Below are positions 34,244 through 43,097 of a DNA stretch of 64,000 nucleotides, one piece after another. The DNA comes from MFD02979-c5 sp963705385 (GTDB lineage: Bacteria > Bacteroidota > Bacteroidia > Cytophagales > Amoebophilaceae). The stretch lies in NCBI GenBank assembly GCA_963705385.1, contig OY970075.1:744001-808000 (forward strand), given 5' to 3'. Position 1 is the stretch's first letter. Each line of letters starts with the position of its first letter. Both the position numbers and the translations under genes were made by a program. A model generated the notes under the pieces. The model was not told the DNA's origin, made no database searches, and was given only the letters and a program-made list of their open reading frames with translations.

Positions 34244-35227
34244 TCAGGCACTTGTTTTCGTCATACGTTGCACTAAAGGGGCTAATAGGCAACTCCATAG
34301 GTTTTTATAGACGCGACCATAAGAATCTCCACCATGGTGTTGCTTACTTGCAAAATGCAGTATCCTTACATGAGCAAGGGCCTGGAGGGCAGCTTCTGCA
34401 TTGTTTACCAATTGTGAGGCTTCTCCTTTCTCTAATTTCTTCTGCCAAATAGCAAGCAGTTGTAAAAAGTTATTGCTCTCTTCCTGGTAAAAGGTGCCTA
34501 AGGCTTGAGAGAGTATAGTGACTGTTTGCTCTGCACAGGTCCACAGGCCAAAAAAATGTACATCTGGGTTTGGGATAAAGGGAGGCGGTTCATAAGCCTT
34601 CCCTGTCCATCTTGTCACAACAGCAACGCGATGTTGGCCACTTATATTCTTATGGCTACCGTGCCATAGCCGACTATCAAAAAGTAATACGTCTCCCCTA
34701 TCCAGTGTTATAGTTATAGCCTCTTTAAGAAAAGGTTCTAGTATTTTTGGAAGTCTATCTTGATGGTCTGGAGACCAAAAATCAACGGCTCTTTGTATGG
34801 GCCAAAGGTGACTCTGGGGATATAAGTACATGCCTCCGTCTTTTAAGCGAACCTTGGTAACTGCTAGCCAGCAAGACATTTGGTAGGGGTTTGTTTTATT
34901 GTATGCAATGTCTTGATGACAAGGAATAGCATCATTAGCATATTGGTTTTTGAAAACAACATTGGTCTTCCCACATAGGGCTTCGGGACCTACAATAGGT
35001 GCTACAGCAACGCTTAGCTGATCCATGAGCGGTTGGTCAATAGCTTGTGTTACAGGTGAGGGAGCATGCCATCGGTTGACAGCACTTAGGTAAGCACTCT
35101 CATCAGTATTGAGCTCTTTTAGGCATTGCTGAATGCCCTCAAAAATAGTGGCTTGCAGTTCCTGCATCTCTTCTTCACCAAAAAAATGGTGTAAGATACA
35201 ATAGCCGTTAGCGTTGTAATCTTCCAT
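34244..35227 (-). CDS. Phytanoyl-CoA dioxygenase (PhyH) family protein
   Basis: A 327-residue Fe(II)/2-oxoglutarate oxygenase. The iron site is complete: His 104 and Asp 106 in PCHQDIAYN and His 189 in WHGSHKN; Arg 200 in QHRVAVVTRW should bind 2-oxoglutarate. PhyH proteins in bacterial pathways hydroxylate, halogenate-like oxidise or cyclise small molecules, so this may tailor a pathway intermediate. The C-terminal 90 residues are an extra helical region (FYQEESNNFLQLLAIWQKKL). Nine bases behind the WG-repeat methyltransferase gene. Confidence 0.9.
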   Translation of the reverse strand: MEDYNANGYCILHHFFGEEEMQELQATIFEGIQQCLKELNTDESAYLSAVNRWHAPSPVTQAIDQPLMDQLSVAVAPIVGPEALCGKTNVVFKNQYANDAIPCHQDIAYNKTNPYQMSCWLAVTKVRLKDGGMYLYPQSHLWPIQRAVDFWSPDHQDRLPKILEPFLKEAITITLDRGDVLLFDSRLWHGSHKNISGQHRVAVVTRWTGKAYEPPPFIPNPDVHFFGLWTCAEQTVTILSQALGTFYQEESNNFLQLLAIWQKKLEKGEASQLVNNAEAALQALAHVRILHFASKQHHGGDSYGRVYKNLWSCLLAPLVQRMTKTSA

Positions 35228-35236
35228 AGAGTGCTA

Positions 35237-36886
35237 TTAATTTAATTTCATGACAGAGAAAATAGGCGAGAGCGTAGCAACCTCTCTGAGTTCTAGCCCT
35301 ACCTCCTGATACAAATGCTTCCATGCAGCAAGAGTTCTCTCTTTTCCGTTAGTCTCTACCATCATATTCATATCAAGTAGGTAACCATTAGGTATGTTTT
35401 CATCTAGTATCATTTCAACTACGTAGATAGCTCCCTGCGTACACATCAAATTTTTAATATGACTTAGAATGATGCTGGCATCTGCATCAGGAAAATAATG
35501 TAAAAAGCGGGGAAGTAGGCATATATCAAAGGCAGGTAGCCGGTCTTTGGGTGTATCGTATTTTACGAGCTTGATATACGTACTGCTTGGCTGGATTACA
35601 CGTTGGATAGAATGCTCATGATCAGCAAATAAGTATTTATGTTGAGGTTGCTTCGTAGCTAAAACCTTTAACATAGTAAGTGCACTCCGTCCTATACCTA
35701 GGATATTTTGGAAGCCTTTGAAATGTAACTTGTTTGCAAAAGCGCTCAAATCTTTTGCTGCATATCCATCAATAGCACGATAGTAAGCTGCTAACTTTAA
35801 AGGATTTTTTTCTTCTTGTTTGAAAGAGGGGCGATAGGCGTGAGTTTCCTCTTTCAATAGTAAGTCTATCTCCTGCCAAGACCGGCATACGTCTGTCCAC
35901 ATGAGTGCAGCGTCTAGATAAAACGAGGTTTGTACCAAAAGCTGTCCTTTATCTGTTGCATGCCACATGCCTTGGCTACGCGTAACAAAACCCAACTCCC
36001 ACAATGCCTTTAAGAGCCTTGACAATTTTTCCTGAGGGAGCCCTATAGCATTAAAAGGCCTTTCTATACTTATAGGTAGGTGATCAAATAATTGGTACTT
36101 GGCAGCTGCATACAAGGTGTAAGTCTTCCAAAAGCCTACCATGTCTCCAGAGACCTCTCCGGAAAGATCTCTAGAGGCTTGAAATATCTCTTTTACAGGC
36201 TCTCCTGCTTCATTAATCAGTAGACGCTTTCCTTGACCTGTCTCTACATATGCCACCCCATTATAGAAAGGCTCTATAGCGCGGTACCTCTGTGGGTAGA
36301 CAGGGTTTCCTGATGGTGTTATGTGAAACCAACCCTGCGCGTCTTTGGCACGTGCAAAACCTTTGTGAAATAGGTCAAGTTGATCATACCAGTAGTTGTG
36401 TACATAATTTCCAGCTTTATCAATATGGGTAGACCGGCCATTGGCTTGTTGCACTACAGCAAAATGGTCTTTAAAATCTCCTGCGTAGGTATATTTTTCT
36501 GGATAGGCAGGCTTCCCGTACGCATCAATGTGAAAGTACTGGCCCTGATAGTCTTGAACTGCACATAATTCTTCTTGATAATTACCGCACCAGGCGTATC
36601 GTGCTGCATAAACTGCCTCTCCTTGGGGGGTAATGTGGAAGCTATCTTTTTCTAGCTCGACCGCCGCCTTGTTGTGATAGAAGCCAAAAATCCTGTCAAA
36701 GGTTTTGTCATAGGCAGGCTCTCCTTGTTCATTGATGTGAAACCATCTTCCTTGTTGATAAGCTGGTGCTAACCCTGGCGCATGAAATTTTAGCACTTTT
36801 TCAAATCTATTTTTGTAAAGCGGCTGGCCGTGATAGCGGTGATGTGTGCCTTCTAAAGCTACTTCAATGATGCTGTAGTCTCTCAT
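35237..36886 (-). CDS. WG-repeat protein fused to an O-methyltransferase-like domain
   Basis: A 549-residue fusion. The first ~235 residues hold six or seven WG-type units (WFHINEQGEPAY, SFHITPQGEAVY, YFHIDAYGKPAY, STHIDKAGNYVH, WFHITPSGNPVY), beta-rich and probably a propeller or binding surface. The remainder resembles the O-methyltransferase (Methyltransf_2) fold: a dimerisation winged helix (LYAAAKYQLFDHLP, KLSRLLKALWELGF), a SAM-binding strand NILGIGRSALTMLKVLA and a later ICLLPRFLHYFPDADA. I chose the ATG at 36886, whose ATGA overlaps the upstream stop; a longer frame would start at 36931. The glycine-rich SAM loop is degraded compared with the norm, so activity is not certain. Confidence 0.8.
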   Translation of the reverse strand: MRDYSIIEVALEGTHHRYHGQPLYKNRFEKVLKFHAPGLAPAYQQGRWFHINEQGEPAYDKTFDRIFGFYHNKAAVELEKDSFHITPQGEAVYAARYAWCGNYQEELCAVQDYQGQYFHIDAYGKPAYPEKYTYAGDFKDHFAVVQQANGRSTHIDKAGNYVHNYWYDQLDLFHKGFARAKDAQGWFHITPSGNPVYPQRYRAIEPFYNGVAYVETGQGKRLLINEAGEPVKEIFQASRDLSGEVSGDMVGFWKTYTLYAAAKYQLFDHLPISIERPFNAIGLPQEKLSRLLKALWELGFVTRSQGMWHATDKGQLLVQTSFYLDAALMWTDVCRSWQEIDLLLKEETHAYRPSFKQEEKNPLKLAAYYRAIDGYAAKDLSAFANKLHFKGFQNILGIGRSALTMLKVLATKQPQHKYLFADHEHSIQRVIQPSSTYIKLVKYDTPKDRLPAFDICLLPRFLHYFPDADASIILSHIKNLMCTQGAIYVVEMILDENIPNGYLLDMNMMVETNGKERTLAAWKHLYQEVGLELREVATLSPIFSVMKLN

Positions 36887-39237
36887 GCTATATCTTTTTT
36901 TAAAGGCTTTTTCATGTTGCACGATACACACAAAGGATGGTGGATGTAATTCTTTTGCAGATCCTTATAGGTCTTACTCTGCCAAATGTTGGCCAAAGAA
37001 GTTTCGTATAAGTTGCCAAAGTCACCCAGTTTATCCCGCTCTTCATCTGGGGCACAGCAGGGGCTGAATTTTCCTTCTGTGTTTACCCATGCTTCTTTAT
37101 TTAAGAAAGGACAAGTACCCCCAGGAGCTAGGTCTTGCACTGCACGCTCATGTAAAAAATTGATGTTTTCTAAACTGATCTGCTTTCCATTTGGAAGTAG
37201 GCTGTTTTGTGCTAGCTCCAATGCCCTGGCTACTGCTACATTCCACCTTGCTATGGCCTCTTTGCTGCGACGCATAGAGAGGTGCTTGATTTCTTCAAAG
37301 TGTGCCCACAGATGGTGCCCTTTGATACGGTCTATGCCAAGGTCAATGCCTAGCTTTACCACGTCGGCTAGTTCATGGACATTGTCCTCTAAAAAAGTCA
37401 TTTGTAGCGTTACGCTACATCTATTACCACCATCTTGGTGATGTTCATCCCGTATCCTCAGAAAAGTTTTCAGATTGGCAAGTACCTTTTCCCAATTGGT
37501 CCTTAACATGATTTTTTCTTGGGTTTCTTTGGTGGCGCCGTTCCAAGAAATCTTTACATCAGAGGCTACAGGAACGATAAGCTTAGCCCAGGCTTCTGCG
37601 CCTTTGATGGGAAAAGTCCCGTTGGTAGTAAGGTTTAACTTGAGGTTATAAGTATGGCACATTTCAATGATTTGGTCGAAGTGCTTGTAGATCAGTGGTT
37701 CTCCCATAGTAGAGGGTATGATCTCTCTGAGCGGTGTGCCTTTTGCTTCTTCCAACACTTTGCGTATCAATTTGATATCCATGCGGCGGGGTGGGGCGCA
37801 TCTGCTCTTTTTCTCTTTTTTCGCCTTGCTATGAGGGGAAAAACCTTCACACATTACGCAGCTGAGGTTGCAATCCTCTGGGTTTGTATCAAAGGTAATG
37901 CGCCAAGGTCCAGGCTTAGTAGGTAGTTTAGTGCCATTTTTACGTGCAATCAGCGTAGTATAAATGGTTTGTAGTTCTTTGGCCTGTTCCTCTATGCAGG
38001 GTATATTTCCAGTGTTTGAATAGAGGTATCGGCTTGCGCCAAGCTGACGTGCTAGGGCTGGGTTATTCACTAATCTTTGCATTTGCTGTAAAAGGGATTT
38101 GGTATTTCTATGCTTGTAAAGCAGACCATTTACCTCATGCTTGACATATTCTTGCATACCCCCTGCATCGGCTGTAATAACAGGCAAGCCCACCTGCTGG
38201 GCTTCATGAATGACCAGCGGAGAGTTTTCATACCAAATAGATGGTACTACAATGGCATCTACATGGTTAAAGACATCTTGTACAATCCTCTCATTATTAT
38301 ACTCAGCTAGCCACTCTATACGCTCTTGTACCTGTAAAGGCAGGCTTTTTGCTATTTCCTGTAGGTAGGGAGTGTTTTCACCGCGCATCCGCCCCCATAC
38401 TTTAAGCTGACAGTTGCCTTCTAGTTGTCCAAAAGCACCCAGCAAGTCTTGGATGCCCTTGGCAGGGATGTGGGTGCCTATGTAACCAAACGTAAAGGCT
38501 GTTTCAAGTTTTCTTTGACGTTGCTCAAAGCGGTTTAAATCAAAACCGTAGTCCATGTAAAGACACTTATCAGGTTCAAGACCGAACTCATCTATATACT
38601 TGTGCATTAAAAACTTAGCAGGAGCAATAAAAAGGTCTATCTGCTTAGCCATTTTTCTGACTGCTTCCATACGGCCAGTTACCCATTTTTTCCACATAGC
38701 GACATCTTGCTTATAATTTGAGCTGTCTCCTGAAAAGTAGCCAGAATAACAATTTGTAGCACACTTTTTATCTTCTTGCCCATCACATAACGCCCACACT
38801 TCTGAAGGCGAGTTACGCTGAATAAATTGCCCGCGTGGGCACATAAGCCAATAGTCATGTAAAGTGTATACAGTGGGTATATTCCTGGTAGTTATTTCAT
38901 TGATAATAGTTAATGATAAATGATTCATGTGCCCTATATGAATAATATCTGGTTTGAATCGGTCTAGTACTTTTGCAGCCTGCCTGTCTAAGTATTCATG
39001 TATATAACGGTACCGATGCCGTTCACGAGGTAGATTAATCACGTTGAGCATAACTCTCGGATCCTTTGGGTCGATCTCTTGATGCATCAGGTAGTCTGCC
39101 TCAAAAGGATCTTCTATTCTTGTTAGCACTTGCACTTCGTGGTTGTCTGCCAGTGCATGGCACAGGGTACGGCTATATACCTCTGAGCCGGCATTATAGC
39201 GCATGGGATATCCGTGAATGATTTTAAGGACTTTCAT
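36883..39237 (-). CDS. Glycosyltransferase family 4 fused to a radical SAM/SPASM enzyme
   Basis: A 784-residue two-enzyme protein. Residues 1-430 are a GT-B glycosyltransferase: the N-terminus has KIIHGYPMRYNAGSEVYS, the sugar-nucleotide domain starts near FGYIGTHIPAKG, and the donor-site EX7E pattern is Glu 337 and Glu 345 (ENSPLVIHE). From about 445 on is a radical SAM barrel with Cys 456, 460 and 463 (CNLSCVMC) for the 4Fe-4S cluster, and a SPASM-like end with CCAPDEE, LGDFGNLYE, IWQSKTYKDL and CVSCN for auxiliary clusters. The coding frame runs through without interruption. 22 bases behind the epimerase gene. Confidence 0.9.
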   Translation of the reverse strand: MKVLKIIHGYPMRYNAGSEVYSRTLCHALADNHEVQVLTRIEDPFEADYLMHQEIDPKDPRVMLNVINLPRERHRYRYIHEYLDRQAAKVLDRFKPDIIHIGHMNHLSLTIINEITTRNIPTVYTLHDYWLMCPRGQFIQRNSPSEVWALCDGQEDKKCATNCYSGYFSGDSSNYKQDVAMWKKWVTGRMEAVRKMAKQIDLFIAPAKFLMHKYIDEFGLEPDKCLYMDYGFDLNRFEQRQRKLETAFTFGYIGTHIPAKGIQDLLGAFGQLEGNCQLKVWGRMRGENTPYLQEIAKSLPLQVQERIEWLAEYNNERIVQDVFNHVDAIVVPSIWYENSPLVIHEAQQVGLPVITADAGGMQEYVKHEVNGLLYKHRNTKSLLQQMQRLVNNPALARQLGASRYLYSNTGNIPCIEEQAKELQTIYTTLIARKNGTKLPTKPGPWRITFDTNPEDCNLSCVMCEGFSPHSKAKKEKKSRCAPPRRMDIKLIRKVLEEAKGTPLREIIPSTMGEPLIYKHFDQIIEMCHTYNLKLNLTTNGTFPIKGAEAWAKLIVPVASDVKISWNGATKETQEKIMLRTNWEKVLANLKTFLRIRDEHHQDGGNRCSVTLQMTFLEDNVHELADVVKLGIDLGIDRIKGHHLWAHFEEIKHLSMRRSKEAIARWNVAVARALELAQNSLLPNGKQISLENINFLHERAVQDLAPGGTCPFLNKEAWVNTEGKFSPCCAPDEERDKLGDFGNLYETSLANIWQSKTYKDLQKNYIHHPLCVSCNMKKPLKKDIA

Positions 39238-39259
39238 ATGTACCTCCTTGCTTTTAGAG

Positions 39260-40165
39260 TTAAAACGGTTTCCATCTATACTTGCAATTCTGTAAGAGCT
39301 TTTGAAGCCCTTCCTGTAAGGTCACTTGAGGCTGCCACCCTAGGATACGCTGAGTTAACGTAGCGTCGCCACAAAAGGAATGAATATCACACGAACGAGC
39401 AGGCGCTTCGATGAGAGGGGAAGCACTGTGGGCGAGCTTGCAAATCATCTCTGCTAAGGCTCTAATTTCAATCCCTACTCCTGTAGTAAGATGTAGGGGC
39501 AGGGACGGTGCTCCTTGTCTGCGCAGGTATTCTATAGTTTTATGGATGCCTCGGACAATATCATTGATGTGGATAAAGTCAAAAATATTTGCTGCACCTT
39601 GCAGGTGCAGCGGCTCTCCTTGCAAGGCTGCCTGACAAAATGCAGGGATAACTCTATTTGCATAATCATCTGCTCGACCAAACACGTTAGCAAAACGGAC
39701 GATAGCAACATTCAAGCCTTGCTCTTTAGCTTGGATACAGGATTCTTCGGCTTTGGCTTTAGATTTGGCGTATGTATTGAGGGGTTGAGGGAGGGCAGTT
39801 TCTTTTACAGGTAAAACATCTTGCTGGCCATATACCTCACGGCTACTTGCAAAGATGACCCACGGTCTCTTTTTAAGGTTTAGTGCTGCTTTTAGTACGT
39901 TGAAGGTTCCATTAAAATTTGTATCCCAGCATAGGTCTGGTTTGGCCTCTCCCTCCCCTACGCGGGATACTGCGGCTAGGTGTATCACTCCCTCACAGCC
40001 CTGCATCCTTTTTACTAGAAGCCGGTAGTCTCTGACGTCCCCGTAAGCCTCTAAACTTTTAGGACAATGAATATCTAGCTCGACAGCTTCGAAGCTGCTT
40101 TCTGGATTTTCTAGGAGGGATTTTCCTATCACTCCAGCTGAACCGGTGATAAGAATTTTTTTCAT
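39260..40165 (-). CDS. NAD-dependent epimerase/dehydratase
   Basis: A 301-residue extended short-chain dehydrogenase. The dinucleotide motif is GSAGVIG (Gly 8, 11, 14), the VIHLAAVSRVG strand follows near 60, and the catalytic Tyr 132 and Lys 136 are in TYAKSK. Members convert NDP-sugars (epimerisation, dehydration, reduction), which fits with the glycosyltransferase encoded next. Probably the first gene of the seven-gene operon. A clear TTTG/TAnnTTTG promoter was not found upstream. Confidence 0.9.
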   Translation of the reverse strand: MKKILITGSAGVIGKSLLENPESSFEAVELDIHCPKSLEAYGDVRDYRLLVKRMQGCEGVIHLAAVSRVGEGEAKPDLCWDTNFNGTFNVLKAALNLKKRPWVIFASSREVYGQQDVLPVKETALPQPLNTYAKSKAKAEESCIQAKEQGLNVAIVRFANVFGRADDYANRVIPAFCQAALQGEPLHLQGAANIFDFIHINDIVRGIHKTIEYLRRQGAPSLPLHLTTGVGIEIRALAEMICKLAHSASPLIEAPARSCDIHSFCGDATLTQRILGWQPQVTLQEGLQKLLQNCKYRWKPF

Positions 40166-40593
40166 CTTTGTAGGCTTAGATACAAAGTCCCAATCAAATT
40201 GTTTTCTATGCTCTACTCGACCCCTGCTACACCTATTCTACTTGCAAAAGCTTTTGGAATGTTTTGAGGCTAATTAAAGAGTACTTCTTTTATAGCCTTC
40301 AGGCTCTATATGAGCTATATACATTCCCTGGCTTTTGTAATTAAAAAAATGTTTTTCTGAAAAACTAGAATTAAGAAGGGAATATATTAATCATAAGTCA
40401 GGTTCTAGTAAGCCAATCGTTGTTTTATTCAAGGTGGGCTTTGTTAGACGTTAATCAATGATAGTTATGGTCGCTAAGTGAGCAGAGCCCTACTTTGCCA
40501 TGAGCTGGCCTGTATGGATTTGCCGATGTAAGCCCTTTACCAAAAGGCCTTGTTTCATAGACAGAAAAAAGATAAAAAATTAGCTGTAAATTA
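40166..40593. other. Intergenic region upstream of the biosynthetic-type operon
   Basis: 428 bases between divergent genes. It must hold the promoter of the operon starting at 40165. No coding frame of note and no RNA gene seen. The right end runs into the promoter of the decayed lipoprotein gene. Confidence 0.5.
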
Positions 40594-40624
40594 TTTGTGA
40601 TGGTTGTTTAATTTATCAGCTTTG
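40594..40624 (+). promoter_or_regulatory. Bacteroidota-type promoter of the Ala-rich lipoprotein gene
   Basis: TTTG at 40594-40597, 19 bases, then CAGCTTTG at 40617-40624 (one mismatch from TAnnTTTG). The surrounding bases match the promoter at 24945-24975 closely, including ATTATTTG before and TTGTTTAATTT between. The start codon is 30 bases further on. Confidence 0.65.
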
Positions 40625-40654
40625 TAGGATTCTAAGATCTAAGACAAAATCTTT

Positions 40655-41299
40655 ATGAGACCATTAATCCATCCGTATTTCTCCTTACTCTTACTGGTAA
40701 GTTTATCCATAATGCAAGCTAGCTGTGAACCAAAACCCCATAAGGCTGCGCAGGAAGCGCAGGCTGCTGCGCAGGAAGCACAGGCTGCTGCTACTACGCA
40801 GGCTACTGCTGCTACGCAGGCTGCCGCTGCTGCGCAGGCTGCTGCTGCGCAGGCTGCTGCTGCGCAGGCTACTGCTACGCAGGCTACTGCTGCTGCGCAG
40901 GCTGCTGCTACGCAGGCTACTGCTGCTGCGCAGGCTGCCGCTACGCAGGCTACTGCTGCTACGCAGGCTGCTGCTGCTGCTACGCGGCTGCCTGCTACGC
41001 CTTAAGCTGCGTAGTGGTCCCAGAGGGGGTACAGGCTTACAAAATGAAAGCGATGATGCATACAGTCTTGAGAATTCTTACGAACATTTCTAGACGTACC
41101 AAGCAACCTAGCCCCAAGCCAGCCAGCCGTGGAAACAAGAAGAAGACGTAATCCTGTGACCATTCCTAGCTCTGCGAACGTTGGCTCTAGATCCCACCAC
41201 TAATTCTACTCCTGAGAGCTTTCAAACTGAATGAGAGGCTTGTTTAGTGGAAGGCGCTTTGACTAGAGGCGGGTTAGAGCTGAATTTAGATTGCCTTAA
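40655..41299 (+). pseudogene. Decayed Ala/Gln/Thr-repeat lipoprotein, paralogue of the gene at 23511
   Basis: The intact frame (40655-41005, 116 residues) has a leader that is identical to that of the Ser/Pro-rich lipoprotein at 25 of 30 positions, including LLLLVSLSI, QASC (Cys 24) and PKP, followed by about 85 residues made only of Ala, Gln and Thr (plus two Glu). After its stop, coding-like sequence continues in other frames: GTGLQNESDDAYSLENSYE, then TRRRRNPVTIPSSANV, then ALDPTTNSTPESF. That last part matches ALDSATNSTPGSF of the paralogue, so the original gene was longer and at least three frameshifts broke it. The 116-residue product could still be made. Confidence 0.75.
40740..40990 (+). 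repeat. Low-complexity GCT/GCG/ACG-CAG repeat tract
   Basis: About 250 bases built from short units such as GCTGCGCAG and GCTACGCAG, giving Ala-Gln-Ala-Ala-(Ala/Thr) in protein. Unit lengths vary (9, 12 and 15 bases), as expected from slipped-strand change. All are multiples of three until the end of the tract, where the frame is lost. Confidence 0.9.
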
Positions 41300-42135
41300 C
41301 TAGGTAGTGCCGTCAATGAGTAAAACTGATGAGAGGTGCAGCAAATTTGACTGCCGAAAGCAAAGTAAGCCTCCCGCTTAAAACAACCTATTGCTATACC
41401 TCTGTAGTGCTTTAACCTATTCAAAAATAGCGCTATCACCTTTCTTTTTTTGTAAATTGTTTTGTCCTAGTAACCCTTTGTCCATGAACGCTGATGATTG
41501 GGAAGGACAGCCTGGCTACCTAATAGTTCTATTGGTGCTAGGATCGATTTACTTGCTTAGGCCCTATCAGCCAATACATCCTGCGCACTTTGACCCCTAA
41601 GCAATCAAGGCCCATCCTTGCTATCGTGAGCCTGACCGCCGCTTAAGTAGATATTGAAGGAAATACCATCCTGGTTGACTGCACTATGTATTTTACTGGT
41701 GAATCCTCCCCTTGAGCGACCTAAGCCCTCATCCTGTAGGCCTTTTTAGCTCCAGCTGTGTGTTGGTGTGCGCTGAGAGCAGTACTATCTATCAAAACCA
41801 TGGCTAGCTCTTTTTCATCGCAGAGCACTGCTGGGATCTTCTCAAAGACTCCACTTGGAGACCAACGGGCAAACCTGCGATGTACATTTTTTTATTTCCC
41901 CTATCGCAGCGCTAAATCCCGCCAAGGAGCACCGCTCTTCAGTATCCACAAGATCGCATTGAAGAAATTGTGATTATCTTTAGCACTTACACCTACATGT
42001 CCTTTGCTGCCAGGAAGTATATGTTCAACCTTAGCAAACTGCTCTAGCGTCAATTCATGTCTATGCATCATCATTACCTTTAATAAGGTGAAACAATAAA
42101 TAAAATACAGAAAACTAATTGACGGCACTACCTAG
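41300..42135 (-). mobile_element. Degenerate IS5-type element with intact ends
   Basis: The terminal inverted repeats are GTAGTGCCGTCAAT (41304-41317) and ATTGACGGCACTAC (42118-42131), each flanked by CTAG (41300-41303 and 42132-42135), which may be a 4-bp target duplication, as IS5 relatives often target CTAG. The transposase on the minus strand is broken by several stops and frameshifts but readable: MHRHELTLEQFAKVEHILP, NHNFFNAILWILKSGAPWRDL, FARWSPSGVFEKI, LAMVLIDSTALSAHQH, GRSRGGFTSKIHSAV and YLSGGQAHDSK. It is therefore immobile by itself. About 828 bp without the CTAG. Confidence 0.9.
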
Positions 42136-43097
42136 GTGTTTAGTCCCGGAAAGAAGTGGTTTGGATTAATATTAAAATATTCCGGATGCGTCCTCCATTC
42201 ATTAATAATAAATTGCCACGGGGTTTTGCCCTTTAGGCTCTTCAGCCGCTTGGCAAAGTTATAAGCCATCAGATAAGCATGAAGGTGTTCTTTGAGTTGT
42301 AGATGACTTGCATAGGTAAACGTATTTACCGTAGCTTCTTTTAACCCTCTGTTCATGCGTTCTACTTGTCCATTAGTCCATGGATGCTTCACTTTAGTCT
42401 TTCTGTGCTCTATAACATGTTCTTTGCACGTGCGTTCAAATATGTGTGTAAAAGCATTTTTATGATGCTCATGGTTTGTGAATTGAATCCCATTATCGGT
42501 GAGCACCTTGTGAATTTTGTATGGCACTACCTGAATTAACTCACGCAAAAATGCTGCTGCAATCAACTTGGTTTGACGCTCGTTGAGCTCTGCATAAGCA
42601 AACTTAGAGACTCTATCTATACCAACCTAGAGATAAAGTTTACCTTGTGCAGTGCTAACTTCCGTAATATCAACATGGAGATAGCCGATAGGATATTGTT
42701 TAAATTTCTTTTTCTGAGCAGCTATAGCTTGTTTTTTAGGAAGAACAGAACAACCATGTCTCTTAAGGCACCTGTGTAAAGAGGATCTAGTCAAATGAGG
42801 TATTATCTCCTGGAGACTGTATAGCACATCATCAAGGGGTAATTGTGTCATCTTCCTAAATGCCACTATTGCTTGTTCTTGAGCCTCTGATAGTACTGTA
42901 GACTTTATCTTCTTAGGCCCCATAGGAAGATCTTGGGGATCTTCCCTTTTTTTCCATTTAGCTATGGTTTTAGGATTAACATTAAATCGTTTAGCAGCTT
43001 TAACTAAGCTCTCTTTACAATTACGTATCTCTCTACGGATTGCCTGCGTTGTTCTGGCATTAGCATGTAATACTTGTCCCATAAGCTTTTTCTCCAT
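42132..43097 (-). pseudogene. IS481-family transposase with a nonsense codon (copy 1)
   Basis: Identical in length and nearly in sequence to the intact transposase at 47636-48601. A single C-to-G change turns TAC into TAG right after GKLYL (near 42625), splitting the gene into 156 and about 165 residues. Both DDE parts are otherwise kept: HVDITEVS, LTDNGIQFTN and NGQVERMNR. The stop codon at 42132-42134 lies outside the IS end, in the CTAG of the neighbouring IS5-type element. Confidence 0.92.

Noticed and set aside
40725..41093. Arg/Leu-rich open frame (RRLLLRR repeats)
   Set aside because: Shifted reading of the Ala/Gln/Thr repeat tract. Only its last ~28 codons look like real (formerly in-frame) lipoprotein sequence.
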